A stretch of DNA of 64,000 nucleotides from Chloroflexota bacterium (GTDB taxonomy: Bacteria > Chloroflexota > Anaerolineae > J102): positions 62,001 through 126,000 of the forward strand of contig JAKOVD010000178.1 in assembly GCA_029782215.1 (NCBI GenBank), given 5' to 3'. The notes beneath the pieces were generated by a model. The model did not search any database and was not told the origin of the DNA. It saw only the letters and a program-made list of their open reading frames with translations. The position numbers were made by a program, and so were the translations under genes. Shown here one piece after another: positions 8,033 through 15,261 of this stretch; positions within the stretch are counted from its first letter, which is position 1, and every line of letters begins with the position of its first letter.

Positions 8033-9190
8033 ATGTCCTACACCTTCCAGCCACCCCCCAACCGCCGCGAACGCGTGTTCAAGGCCATCCAACACCAGGA
8101 GACCGATTTCGTCCCCTTCAATTTCCACGCCATCCCGATGGTCTACCACAACATCAGGGATTACTACGGCTTGAAGGACAGCGAAGAGGTCGCCGAGTTC
8201 ATCGGCAACCACATCGTCAAGATCGGCACCGACTTCAACTACAACCCGTGGGCGGCCGAGGTGCAGCAGGTAGACCTGACGCCCAGCGGCGGGCCCGTCC
8301 ACACCAACCTCGACGCCGGCGGCGCCCTGCACATGGACGAGTTCGGCTGCGTTTGGGACCGCCAGTCGGGGATGCCGCATCCGGTCCAGTACCCCCTGGC
8401 CGAGGATCCCCGGCTGCTGGAAACCTACAAGATGCCCGACCCCTTCCGCCAGGGCCGCTTCGACAGCGCCCGCGCCCTTGCCGACCGCTGGCGTGACCGC
8501 GCCTTCATCTTCGGCAAGCTGGGCATGGTCATGTTCGAGCGGGCGTGGAGCATCCGCGGCATGAAGGAGCTCATGGTCGACTTCCTGCAGCGGCCCCAGT
8601 TCGTCCATGACCTCATGGACCGCATCCTCTACGAGTGGGACATCCCCATCATCGACCTGCAGTGCGACATCGGCGTCGATGGCTTTTACTTCGCCGACGA
8701 TTGGGGCACCTCCTCCGGCCTGATGTTCAGTCCTAAGCTGTGGCGGCAGTTCATCAAGCCCCGTCTCGCCGTCATCTTCGAGCACTGCCACAAGCGCGGC
8801 GTCTACGTCGGCCTGCACTCGGATGGCCGCATCGCACCCTTCTTCCCCGAGCTGATCGAGATCGGTCTTGACATCTTCAACCCCCTCGAACCGGCCGCCA
8901 TGGACCGCCTGGAGATGAAGCAGCTCTACGGCGACAAGCTCACCTTCTACGGCGGCCTGGACGTGGAGCACACCATGCCCTTCGGCACGCCGGACGACGT
9001 GCGCAAGGAGACGCGCTGGCTGGCCGAGAACCTGGGCAAGGGGGGCGGCTACATCCTGCAGACCAGCCACCAGGTATTGTGGGACACGCCCATGGCGAAC
9101 ATCATCGCCTACGTCGAGACCGTGCGCGAAATGGCCGGCCTGCCCACGCCCACGGCGGAAGAAGTCCGCAAGGAGCAAGCCCTCGCATGA
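8033..9190 (+). CDS. URO-D superfamily protein, copy 3
   Basis: The ATG at 8033 has TGAGG 6 bases upstream; the track's TTG at 8021 is unlikely. The 385-residue protein opens with RRERVFKAIQHQETDFVPFNF. The ligand motif reads L-H-S-D-G and the later Cys position reads LQTSHQVLW with no Cys, so the zinc site of methyltransferases is not conserved. FYGGLDVEHTMP fits the family's late barrel strand. The stop overlaps the start of the next gene (ATGA), which implies translational coupling to the MDR dehydrogenase. Function is inferred only from the sugar-operon context. Confidence 0.83.
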   Translation: MSYTFQPPPNRRERVFKAIQHQETDFVPFNFHAIPMVYHNIRDYYGLKDSEEVAEFIGNHIVKIGTDFNYNPWAAEVQQVDLTPSGGPVHTNLDAGGALHMDEFGCVWDRQSGMPHPVQYPLAEDPRLLETYKMPDPFRQGRFDSARALADRWRDRAFIFGKLGMVMFERAWSIRGMKELMVDFLQRPQFVHDLMDRILYEWDIPIIDLQCDIGVDGFYFADDWGTSSGLMFSPKLWRQFIKPRLAVIFEHCHKRGVYVGLHSDGRIAPFFPELIEIGLDIFNPLEPAAMDRLEMKQLYGDKLTFYGGLDVEHTMPFGTPDDVRKETRWLAENLGKGGGYILQTSHQVLWDTPMANIIAYVETVREMAGLPTPTAEEVRKEQALA

Positions 9191-10443
9191 ACGTGAACAC
9201 CGCCCTCCCCACCACCATGCGCGCCCTGGTGCTCGACGGCCCCGGCTTTGAGCACCTCCAGGTGCGGGGAGTTCCTCTGCCCCGGCCGGGTCCCAACCAG
9301 CTCCTGGCCCGGGTTGACGCCGCTGGCATCTGCACCAGCCTGATCAAGCTGATCGAACAGGGCCCCAAGCACAGCCTGCTCAACGGCTGGGACATCAGCC
9401 GCTACCCCCTGATCCTGGGCGATGAAGGGTCCGTCACCCTGGTCGAGGTCGGCTCTAACCTCACCGGGCACTACCACCCCGGCGAACGTTATGTCCTCCA
9501 GCCGGCGGTGGATCACGCACCCATCAACCACCGTGAGCGCTATCGTGACAACGCCCGCGGGATGGACAAGGTCGCCGTCGGCTACAGCCTGCCCGGCCAC
9601 CTGGCGGAATACATCCTGATCGGCGAAGAGGTTCTGGCGGCAGACTGCCTGTTGTCGCTGCCGGACGAATCCCTGCCCTTTGCCCATGCCGCCATGGGCG
9701 AGCCGCTCTCGTGCGTCATCTCGGCGCAGGACCACCACGTCCATCTGGTGCAGGCCGGCCCCCTCTCCCGCCGCGAGGTGATCAAGGGTCTGAAGCCCGG
9801 AGGCGTCACCGTCGTCATCGGCGCTGGCGCCATGGGCCGCATGCACGTGGACCTGGCCCTCAGCTACCGGCCGCGGGCCGTGGTCGTCAGCGACTTTATC
9901 GACGACCGCCTGGACAAGGTGAAGGAGCTCTTTGCCGCCCGCGCCGCCGGCATGGGCATCGAGCTGCACGTGCTCAACGGCAGCCAAACCAACGTCAAGG
10001 AGTTCGTGGACCAACTGACCGGCTACCGGGGTGCGGACGATGTCATCGTCGCCGTCGGTTCGGCGCGGGCCATCGAGTCGGCGCAGCAGCTCACGGGCCG
10101 CGGCGCCGTCCTCAACCTCTTCGGCGGCCTGAAGAAGGGCGACGACATCGTGGGCCTGGATACGACCCTCGTCCACTACAAGGAGATCAACGTCACCGGT
10201 TCGTCAGGCGGCTCGCCCTGGGATATCGCCCGCACGCTCGAGGTCATGGCCGCCGGCCAGATCGACGCCGCCGCGCACATCACCCGCATTGGCGACCTGG
10301 CGCACGCCCCGGCCTTCCTGGAGATGGTCAAGGCGCAGGCCCTCGACGGCAAGGCCGTCGTCTACCCCCACCGCCGCACCGCCGACATCCTGGCCGTCCC
10401 CTCCTGGTCCGCCGCCGACGAAGCTGCCTGGCTCGCCTCCTGA
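9187..10443 (+). CDS. Medium-chain dehydrogenase, L-sorbose-1-phosphate reductase-like
   Basis: The protein begins MNVNTALPTTMRALVLDGPGF at the ATGA overlap (418 residues). It has the MDR zinc-site segments DAAGICTSLIKL and MGEPLSCVISA and a Rossmann motif VVIGAGAMGRMHVDLAL near residue 220. The GPLSRREVIKGLKPG insertion recalls SorE-type sugar-phosphate reductases, but identity to SorE is a judgement. It likely oxidises or reduces a ketose phosphate or polyol phosphate with NAD(P). It sits between the URO-D-like gene and the mannitol-phosphate-dehydrogenase-like gene. Confidence 0.78.
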   Translation: MNVNTALPTTMRALVLDGPGFEHLQVRGVPLPRPGPNQLLARVDAAGICTSLIKLIEQGPKHSLLNGWDISRYPLILGDEGSVTLVEVGSNLTGHYHPGERYVLQPAVDHAPINHRERYRDNARGMDKVAVGYSLPGHLAEYILIGEEVLAADCLLSLPDESLPFAHAAMGEPLSCVISAQDHHVHLVQAGPLSRREVIKGLKPGGVTVVIGAGAMGRMHVDLALSYRPRAVVVSDFIDDRLDKVKELFAARAAGMGIELHVLNGSQTNVKEFVDQLTGYRGADDVIVAVGSARAIESAQQLTGRGAVLNLFGGLKKGDDIVGLDTTLVHYKEINVTGSSGGSPWDIARTLEVMAAGQIDAAAHITRIGDLAHAPAFLEMVKAQALDGKAVVYPHRRTADILAVPSWSAADEAAWLAS

Positions 10444-10452
10444 TCCCATTTA

Positions 10453-10485
10453 AGAAGTCCGACTTCTCTCAGAAGTCGGACTTCT
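10453..10485. repeat. Nested perfect palindrome between the MDR and mtlD-like genes
   Basis: AGAAGTCCGACTTCT (10453-10467) and its exact reverse complement (10471-10485) are separated by CTC. Each arm is itself a near-palindrome (AGAAGTC-N-GACTTCT). A pyrimidine-rich tract follows. It could act as a processing or attenuation hairpin inside the operon, or be a mobile palindromic repeat. A related core, AAGTCCGGACTT, occurs at 49516-49527. Confidence 0.7.
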
Positions 10486-10514
10486 CTTCTTCCCTCCCCC
10501 CAGGAAACGCTCCC

Positions 10515-11798
10515 ATGACCCTCCACGGTTCCAAGACCTTCGTCGGCTTCGGCTTCGGCGCCATCCAGGCCGGACTCTTCCTCTATGAGGCCCACCGCTC
10601 CGGCAACTTCGGCCGGCTCGTCGTGGCCGAGGTCGTGCCCGACGTCGTGGCCATGCTCCGCCAGGCTGGGGGCGTCTACGCCGTCAACGTCGCCCACCCC
10701 GAGGGCGTTGAGCACGCCCACATCGGTCCCGTCACCATCGAGCAGCCGGGGGTGGAGGCGGATCGGGCGCGCCTCATTGCCGACATCGCCGCCGCCGAAG
10801 AGATCGGCACCGCCATCCCCAGCGTCGCCTACTACGTGTCGGACGGTCCCGGCAGCCTGCACCGAGTGCTGGCCGCCGGTCTGCGGCGCAAGGCCGCGAT
10901 CGGGGGTCCCCGCGCCGTGGTCTACGCCGCCGAAAACCACAACCACGCCGCCGAGATCCTCGAAGCGGCCGTCATGGCCGAGGTGCCGGAGGAAGAACGG
11001 GCGGCAGTGGCGGACCGCGTGCGCTTCCTCAACACCGTCATCGGCAAGATGAGCGGGGTCATCACCGACCCCGGCGAGATCGCCGAGCAGGCGCTGGAGC
11101 CGGTGGCGCCCGGCAGCACGCGCGCCTTCCTGGTCGAGGAGTTCAACCGCATCCTGATCACCCGGATCAGCTTCGAGGCGCCCTTCCAGCGCGGCATCGA
11201 CGTCTTCGCCGAGAAGGACGACCTGCTGCCGTTCGAGGAAGCCAAGCTCTACGGGCACAACGCCACGCACGCCTTGGCCGCCTACCTGGCGGCGCTGGCT
11301 GGGCTGACCGTCATGTCCGGCCTGCGCCAGCTTTCCAAGGCCATGGCCTTCCTGCGTGCGGCCTTCCTCGAGGAGTCCGGCGCCGCCCTCATCCGCAAGC
11401 GCGCCGGCGTGGACCCGCTGTTCACGCCGGAGGGTTACGCCGCCTACGCCTATGACCTGCTCGTGCGCATGACCAACCCCTACCTGCACGACCTGGTCGA
11501 GCGCGTCGGCCGCGACCCCCAGCGCAAGCTGGGCTGGGACGACCGCCTGATCGGCACCATGCGGGTGGCCCTGGGCCAGGGCGTCACCCCCTGGCGCTAC
11601 GCCGTGGGCGCCGCTGCGGCCGCCGCCGTCCTCGACCGGCGCACCCTGGACGACCCCACCCTCCTGCGTGACGTCCTCACCGGCCTCTGGCAGCCCGCTT
11701 CCCCCGCCCCTGCCGAGCAGGAAGCCGTCCTGGCGCTGGTGGCGGAGAACCAGGGATGGGTGAGGCAATGGATTCGGGGCAGCGCAGAGATCAACTAA
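10515..11798 (+). CDS. Mannitol-1-phosphate 5-dehydrogenase-like protein
   Basis: The ATG at 10515 follows AGGAAA and gives 427 residues. TFVGFGFGAIQAGLF is a glycine-rich NAD-binding start, and KLYGHNATHALAAYLA near residue 240 carries the K-x4-N-x2-H catalytic pattern of the mannitol dehydrogenase family. Members oxidise mannitol-1-phosphate to fructose-6-phosphate or related polyol phosphates. It is the last gene of the operon that begins with the chimeric regulator. Its C-terminal segment (EQEAVLALVAENQGWVRQW) is repeated in degraded form at 12661-12762, which shows that this end was duplicated. Confidence 0.8.
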   Translation: MTLHGSKTFVGFGFGAIQAGLFLYEAHRSGNFGRLVVAEVVPDVVAMLRQAGGVYAVNVAHPEGVEHAHIGPVTIEQPGVEADRARLIADIAAAEEIGTAIPSVAYYVSDGPGSLHRVLAAGLRRKAAIGGPRAVVYAAENHNHAAEILEAAVMAEVPEEERAAVADRVRFLNTVIGKMSGVITDPGEIAEQALEPVAPGSTRAFLVEEFNRILITRISFEAPFQRGIDVFAEKDDLLPFEEAKLYGHNATHALAAYLAALAGLTVMSGLRQLSKAMAFLRAAFLEESGAALIRKRAGVDPLFTPEGYAAYAYDLLVRMTNPYLHDLVERVGRDPQRKLGWDDRLIGTMRVALGQGVTPWRYAVGAAAAAAVLDRRTLDDPTLLRDVLTGLWQPASPAPAEQEAVLALVAENQGWVRQWIRGSAEIN

Positions 11799-11813
11799 GG
11801 CTCATTGCACCGA

Positions 11814-11841
11814 TTGATGGCTGCCTCCTTGATGCTATAAT
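11814..11841 (+). promoter_or_regulatory. Candidate promoter of the MNT/HEPN pair
   Basis: TTGATG (11814-11819), a 16-base spacer and a perfect TATAAT (11836-11841). The predicted start of transcription falls almost on the ATG at 11848, so either the message is leaderless or translation starts further down, at the GTG at 11953. Confidence 0.55.
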
Positions 11842-11847
11842 GCCTGC

Positions 11848-12267
11848 ATGATGCCGCAAGTGACGCAGAGGGATAGGTTTGACGAGGCCAGACCGTCACC
11901 GCCTTGGGCCTTGTCGCTTCCCGCCGTCACGCCGCGGGGTTGCGCCCACCCCGTGTCCAAGACGCTTCCCCAGGCTATTGAGCGCATCGCCGGGGAACTC
12001 AAGCCAGAACGCATCATCCTCTTCGGCTCTTACGCCTACGGCAATCCGACGCCCGACAGCGACGTCGATCTGCTGGTCGTTATGGAGACTGACAGACCCT
12101 ACAGCGAACGCTCATGGGCTGTATCGCGGCTGCTTCTGCCGCGCGAGTTTCCAGTCGATATCCTGGTGAAGACTCCGTCGGAGCTGGCAGTAGGGCTGAA
12201 CAAGGGCGACTTTTTCCTCCGCGAGATCACCGAACGGGGCCTTGTGCTCTATGAGCGACCCTACTGA
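11848..12267 (+). CDS. MNT-type nucleotidyltransferase (antitoxin-like)
   Basis: The core FGSYAYGNPTPDSDVDLLV holds the GS...DxD motif of minimal nucleotidyltransferases. Such proteins pair with HEPN proteins, and studied cases neutralise the HEPN RNase by adding AMP to it. The full ORF is 139 residues; the first 35 look non-homologous, so the real start may be the GTG at 11953, giving 105 residues, which is the usual size. The end overlaps the HEPN start by 17 bases. A decayed copy of its C-terminal 30 residues lies at 12759-12851. Confidence 0.82.
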   Translation: MMPQVTQRDRFDEARPSPPWALSLPAVTPRGCAHPVSKTLPQAIERIAGELKPERIILFGSYAYGNPTPDSDVDLLVVMETDRPYSERSWAVSRLLLPREFPVDILVKTPSELAVGLNKGDFFLREITERGLVLYERPY

Positions 12268-12640
12268 TCCTTTGGCGTGGGTGGAAAGGGCCGAAGAGGA
12301 CTTCCTGATGTCTCGGTCGGCTTTGCGCCGGAAGAGACCGCTGACCTATAGCGCCTGTTTTCACGCTCAGCAATGCGCTGAGAAGTATTTGAAGGCGCTT
12401 CTTGTCGCTCAGGGGGTTGCGTTTCCGCGCACTCACGACCTCCTGCTGATCGAGCAGCTTTGCGCCGCGGCAGGGATCGTCATTGGCATCCCGCTTGAAC
12501 GGCTGAATGCACTCTCCGAGTACGCGGTGCGTGCCCGTTACCCGGGTGAGGAACCGATCCCGGAAGAGGCAAAAGACGCCGTTGCCGTTGCCAGGCTGGT
12601 GAGGCGCTTCGCACGGCACTGGCTTGGCGTCTCGTCGTAG
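12251..12640 (+). CDS. HEPN-domain protein (toxin-like)
   Basis: A 129-residue helical protein starting MSDPTDPLAWVERAEEDFLMS, with the typical COG2250 segment ACFHAQQCAEKYLKALL and PRTHDLLLIEQL. HEPN proteins are often RNases with an R-x4-6-H motif; RRFARH near the C-terminus is a possible match, but I cannot confirm it is the catalytic one. It overlaps the MNT gene by 17 bases, the usual layout of a toxin-antitoxin pair. The track's upstream TTG start is rejected in favour of the ATG at 12251. Confidence 0.82.
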   Translation: MSDPTDPLAWVERAEEDFLMSRSALRRKRPLTYSACFHAQQCAEKYLKALLVAQGVAFPRTHDLLLIEQLCAAAGIVIGIPLERLNALSEYAVRARYPGEEPIPEEAKDAVAVARLVRRFARHWLGVSS

Positions 12641-12660
12641 CGTCTGTGGGCTGGCAGGGG

Positions 12661-12762
12661 GTGGCCAGGCAGCCCACCTCCCCGTCCGCCGCCGAGCGGG
12701 AGGCCGTGCTGGCGCTGGTGGTGGAGAACCAGGGGTGGGTGAGGGAGTGGCTGGCTTCGTAA
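12661..12762 (+). pseudogene. Degraded copy of the mtlD-like 3' end
   Basis: In frame from 12661 the sequence reads ERE AVLALVVENQGWVREWLAS and stops at 12760-12762. This closely matches the C-terminus of the 10515-11798 protein (EQEAVLALVAENQGWVRQW). Nothing of the rest of that gene is present. Together with the two remnants that follow, it shows a partial second copy of the segment running from the mtlD-like 3' end to the HEPN gene. Confidence 0.75.
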
Positions 12763-12851
12763 AGACGCCGTCGGAGCTAGCAGCGGCCCGCAACGGGGTC
12801 GAAACCTTCCTACACGAGATCACAGGTGGTGGCTTCATAGTGTACGAGTAG
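12759..12851 (+). pseudogene. Degraded copy of the MNT C-terminus
   Basis: The frame from 12759 gives VKTPSELAAARNGVETFLHE..., matching VKTPSELAVGLNKGDFFLRE of the intact MNT gene, and ends at a stop at 12849-12851. It overlaps the mtlD-tail remnant by 4 bases, so the intergenic region and most of the MNT gene were deleted at this junction. The 75-residue ORF in the track that spans both is a chimera of two remnants. Confidence 0.75.
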
Positions 12852-13070
12852 GCAATTGACCCGCTGGCATGGGTGGACAAGGCTGCGATGAACTCCGGGG
12901 CCCACACGACCTCTTAACAATCGAGCAGCTTTGGCCAGACCGGCATCACTTCGGGCTTACTGCTTGAACGGATGATGCCTTGTCCGACTGCGCTATGCGA
13001 TCTCGCCGTCCAGACGAAGAGCCAATTCGGACGGGGCGCAAGATGCCGCTGTCATAGTCAGGCTGACGAT
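12852..13070 (+). pseudogene. Degraded copy of the HEPN gene
   Basis: The DNA keeps scattered matches to the intact HEPN gene in the same order: GACCCGCTGGCATGGGTGGA near the start, CACGACCTCTTAACAATCGA in the middle and a GACGATGCG end. There are frame breaks and an internal deletion. No open frame survives. It is in the place expected if the whole segment had been duplicated. Confidence 0.65.
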
Positions 13071-13463
13071 GCGCCCCCATATCCGCGTTGAGCGGTGGAT
13101 AGGTATCATTAAGGACCTCCGCTCAGGTTCTTTACAGCAGTGAATTGAGACGTCCAAGGTCCGGACTTTCATGGCTTGTGCGATTTCCGAACCGCAGAGG
13201 CACCCATTAGTTGTTCCATCCTCCCTGTAAGCACCTTGGCTTCACGCGAACTGCGTGGGAGCCCCCCCATTTGCCAAACACGCCCCCTTCTGCGCCCATC
13301 CTGACCCCCACCGCTGTGCATGCCCTTCGGGAACCGGTGGACCCACGTTCCGGTTCCGATACCTCCTGGACCCTCACCTGGCCCTACAAATCATTTCCGT
13401 TCTGGCGGGAGCCATAGAACGAGTGGAATGGCCCGTACCCTGGTCGACAACCAACCGATACCG
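13071..13463. other. Intergenic stretch without a supported gene
   Basis: About 390 bases between the HEPN remnant and the XRE gene. The short plus-strand ORFs listed there have no recognisable motif, no good ribosome binding site and overlap one another. Composition is less GC-rich than the flanking operons, as elsewhere in this accessory island. I see nothing further. Confidence 0.5.
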
Positions 13464-13754
13464 CTACGCGCGGTTCCTTGGCAGGATTCGGACCTCAACA
13501 TCAGCATCAAGTGCGTTTGCCACCCGTACAAGAAAGCTGAGCGACGGGAGGGCGGCAGCATTCTCTAGACGAGAGATGGCCGACTGCTTGGTGTCAACAA
13601 GTGCTGCCAGTGCTGCCTGCGTCAGACCATGTCGCTGCCGACAACGAATCACGTCATCAGCGATGTCAAACTGCAAGTCACGCGCATGATAGCGTTCGGC
13701 GAAGAAGGCATCGCCCAGCTCTTCTGCCAGAAGCTCATCGACGGTAATCGCCAT
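13464..13754 (-). CDS. XRE-family HTH antitoxin (HigA-like)
   Basis: A 96-residue protein with a helix-turn-helix at residues 35-90 (DVIRCRQRHGLTQAALAALVDTKQSAISRLEN). This is the Cro/C1 fold found in HigA-type antitoxins, which bind both the toxin and the operator DNA. It follows the RelE/HigB-like toxin gene on the same strand, 101 bases downstream, so the order is toxin first, as in higBA. The spacer holds a strong hairpin. Confidence 0.85.
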   Translation of the reverse strand: MAITVDELLAEELGDAFFAERYHARDLQFDIADDVIRCRQRHGLTQAALAALVDTKQSAISRLENAAALPSLSFLVRVANALDADVEVRILPRNRA

Positions 13755-13813
13755 ACAGTCTCGCCATTCGATAATGTACCGAATCTAGCCTCAACAGTCT
13801 GGAAAAACGGGGT

Positions 13814-13844
13814 GGGGGTGACCGTTCGACTATTGGTCACCCCC
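13814..13844 (-). terminator. Hairpin between toxin and antitoxin genes
   Basis: GGGGGTGACC (13814-13823) and GGTCACCCCC (13835-13844) form a perfect 10-bp stem with an 11-base loop. On the minus strand it is followed by ACCCCGTTTTTCC, so it could be a partial terminator or attenuator that uncouples antitoxin from toxin expression. It could instead be an operator. Confidence 0.5.
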
Positions 13845-13855
13845 AAGCCCTTCGA

Positions 13856-14284
13856 CTAAGCGGCTTTCTCTAGACAACTTCTCAAGTAGATAGGACGTGC
13901 CAACAAGGAACGTCGAGCGGTATTCCTCGCCCTGTCTTCATTCATCCGTCCAAGCGCTAAGTCAACATCTGGTTTTGGCAACCTGTTGGACTTCTTGAAG
14001 ATGGCGTGGAGCAGCACAACAACACCTGGCTCTGCCACGTAGTAGAAAACACGAATCTGACGGTTGCCGACACTGAGCCGGAATTCATGGAGGTCTCCAC
14101 GAACCTGCTTCGCCTCTGCGTCGGTCAGATATCCAGGGGTGGCTAGCCTACCTCCATACCTGGTCATTCTCTGGTACCAGTCAATCCGGTCGTCTACCGG
14201 AAGTCCTCTAGCGAAATCCTCTACCGGACGTCGATCCATTGCGGTTGAGTAGAAGACGAAGGTTACGGTTTTGGATGTGAACAT
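13856..14284 (-). CDS. RelE/HigB-like toxin (phage Gp49-like family)
   Basis: Starting at MFTSKTVTFVFYSTAMDRRPVEDF (ATG at 14284) the protein has 142 residues. GDLHEFRLSVGNRQIRVFYYVAEPGVVVLLHAIFKKSNRLP is the characteristic beta-sheet core of the Gp49/HigB-like mRNA interferase family. The C-terminus is longer than usual (about 110-120 residues). The ORF track starts at 14341, but its first 19 residues overlap the first candidate operator. The neighbour is a HigA-like antitoxin. Confidence 0.8.
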   Translation of the reverse strand: MFTSKTVTFVFYSTAMDRRPVEDFARGLPVDDRIDWYQRMTRYGGRLATPGYLTDAEAKQVRGDLHEFRLSVGNRQIRVFYYVAEPGVVVLLHAIFKKSNRLPKPDVDLALGRMNEDRARNTARRSLLARPIYLRSCLEKAA

Positions 14285-14306
14285 GATAGGGGACACGACG
14301 TCATTG

Positions 14307-14322
14307 GTCAGATTCCTCTGAC
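14307..14322. promoter_or_regulatory. Candidate operator 1 upstream of the toxin gene
   Basis: GTCAGATTCCTCTGAC is a 16-base inverted repeat (6-bp arms) ending 23 bases upstream of the chosen toxin start. A nearly identical site occurs at 14378-14393. Paired sites of this kind upstream of a toxin-antitoxin operon suggest HigA-type autoregulation. Confidence 0.55.
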
Positions 14323-14377
14323 ATGCCGTCCGACAACTCATTCCTGGCCGCTAATGTGCAGCAGGACATCGTTTTTG

Positions 14378-14393
14378 GTCAGACTGCTCTGAC
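14378..14393. promoter_or_regulatory. Candidate operator 2 upstream of the toxin gene
   Basis: GTCAGACTGCTCTGAC has the same 6-bp arms as the site at 14307, with a different 4-base centre. The two centres are 71 bases apart, about seven helical turns, which would place them on the same face of the DNA. Confidence 0.55.
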
Positions 14394-15080
14394 CGCGGCC
14401 TGCCGTTAGGCTAGTTTTGGTTTTCTCTCATAGGCAATCACTCCTTGAGTGTATCTTGAGCTACCGATCTCGTTCGTACAACTGCCTGCATTGGCAACGT
14501 GCGTACGAATGTCTGTAACCCCAGCATTCTTGCCAACGAATTGACATGGCCGACACTGACAATAACACAATATTGTGATAATTGTATGTAATATGACATA
14601 CAATTAGGTTCCTGGGGTGTTCCACAAGCCCATGTGTCCTCGGAAAGCAGTGCCCTACTTGCCAGAACAAGCCCACCCAAAGTCATTGTCAGGTTGTGGT
14701 TCAATGCTTCGCGCTACAGCGAGTGGGTGAGGTCCACTCGCCCCGATCCTGCCAATCCGACCCGCTAGGTTTGGGTCCCATTGCCGCAGAGATGGCGCTG
14801 TAATGCCCGCCCAGACGCCGCCTTGCGCGAGTGTGTCACGGCAAACTTGGGGAGTTGAGCGGCACCCACTGAGCCAAGATTGCCCTGCATCAGCGGCCAT
14901 CTGTGGATCATGGGGGTCAGCGAGCCACAGGTGCGGCATGGGGCCACACCATCATCGTGCGGTCTTGGCCCTGCAAGTAGCTTGGAGCCAAGTAGCGGGC
15001 CGGGCGGGCAGACGGCTGGTGGGTGTTGACCGTTTCGGTCGCCAACTACCAAAGCGGTCAAATTCGGTCAGAAAAAGGCC
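14394..15080. other. Gene-poor, AT-richer stretch with palindromes
   Basis: No ORF here has a recognisable domain or convincing start. Within it, CACAATATTGTG (14566-14577) is a perfect 12-base palindrome. AATTGTATGT (14580-14589) pairs with ACATACAATT (14596-14605) across 6 bases. The composition is clearly lower in GC than the operons on either side, consistent with acquired DNA. The overlapping minus-strand ORFs of 66-98 codons are not supported as genes. Confidence 0.45.
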
Positions 15081-15109
15081 TTGACAGCCGGCACGCGCAC
15101 GCCTACTAT
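15081..15109 (+). promoter_or_regulatory. Strong promoter of the first GH38 gene
   Basis: A perfect TTGACA (15081-15086) is followed after exactly 17 bases by TACTAT (15104-15109). The GH38 start codon is 150 bases downstream, which leaves a 5' leader of about 145 bases with no obvious terminator hairpin. Confidence 0.65.
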
Positions 15110-15261
15110 GGGATTGTCGGCTAGGATACCCCAGAAGCAGGCGAAAGCGGTCATGGGACCGTCTGTGGTGTCCGGAACGACAGTCGTGGTGTTGGTACCG
15201 TCTCTTTCGACGACGCGCATGGGCGCGCTGGTCGAACCTGGACTGCAAGCGGAGGCAAAGC

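Noticed and set aside
9711-10514. 5' extension of the mtlD-like ORF to 695 residues
   Set aside because: The first 268 residues are an Arg/Gly/Pro-rich out-of-frame reading of the MDR gene. The ATG at 10515 with AGGAAA upstream starts the homologous protein.
12624-12851. 75-residue ORF as a gene
   Set aside because: It is a chance fusion of an out-of-frame stretch with the MNT C-terminal remnant. The same DNA in another frame encodes the mtlD tail remnant.
14438-15061. Minus-strand ORFs of 65-98 residues
   Set aside because: They overlap one another in different frames, have no motif and no convincing ribosome binding site.
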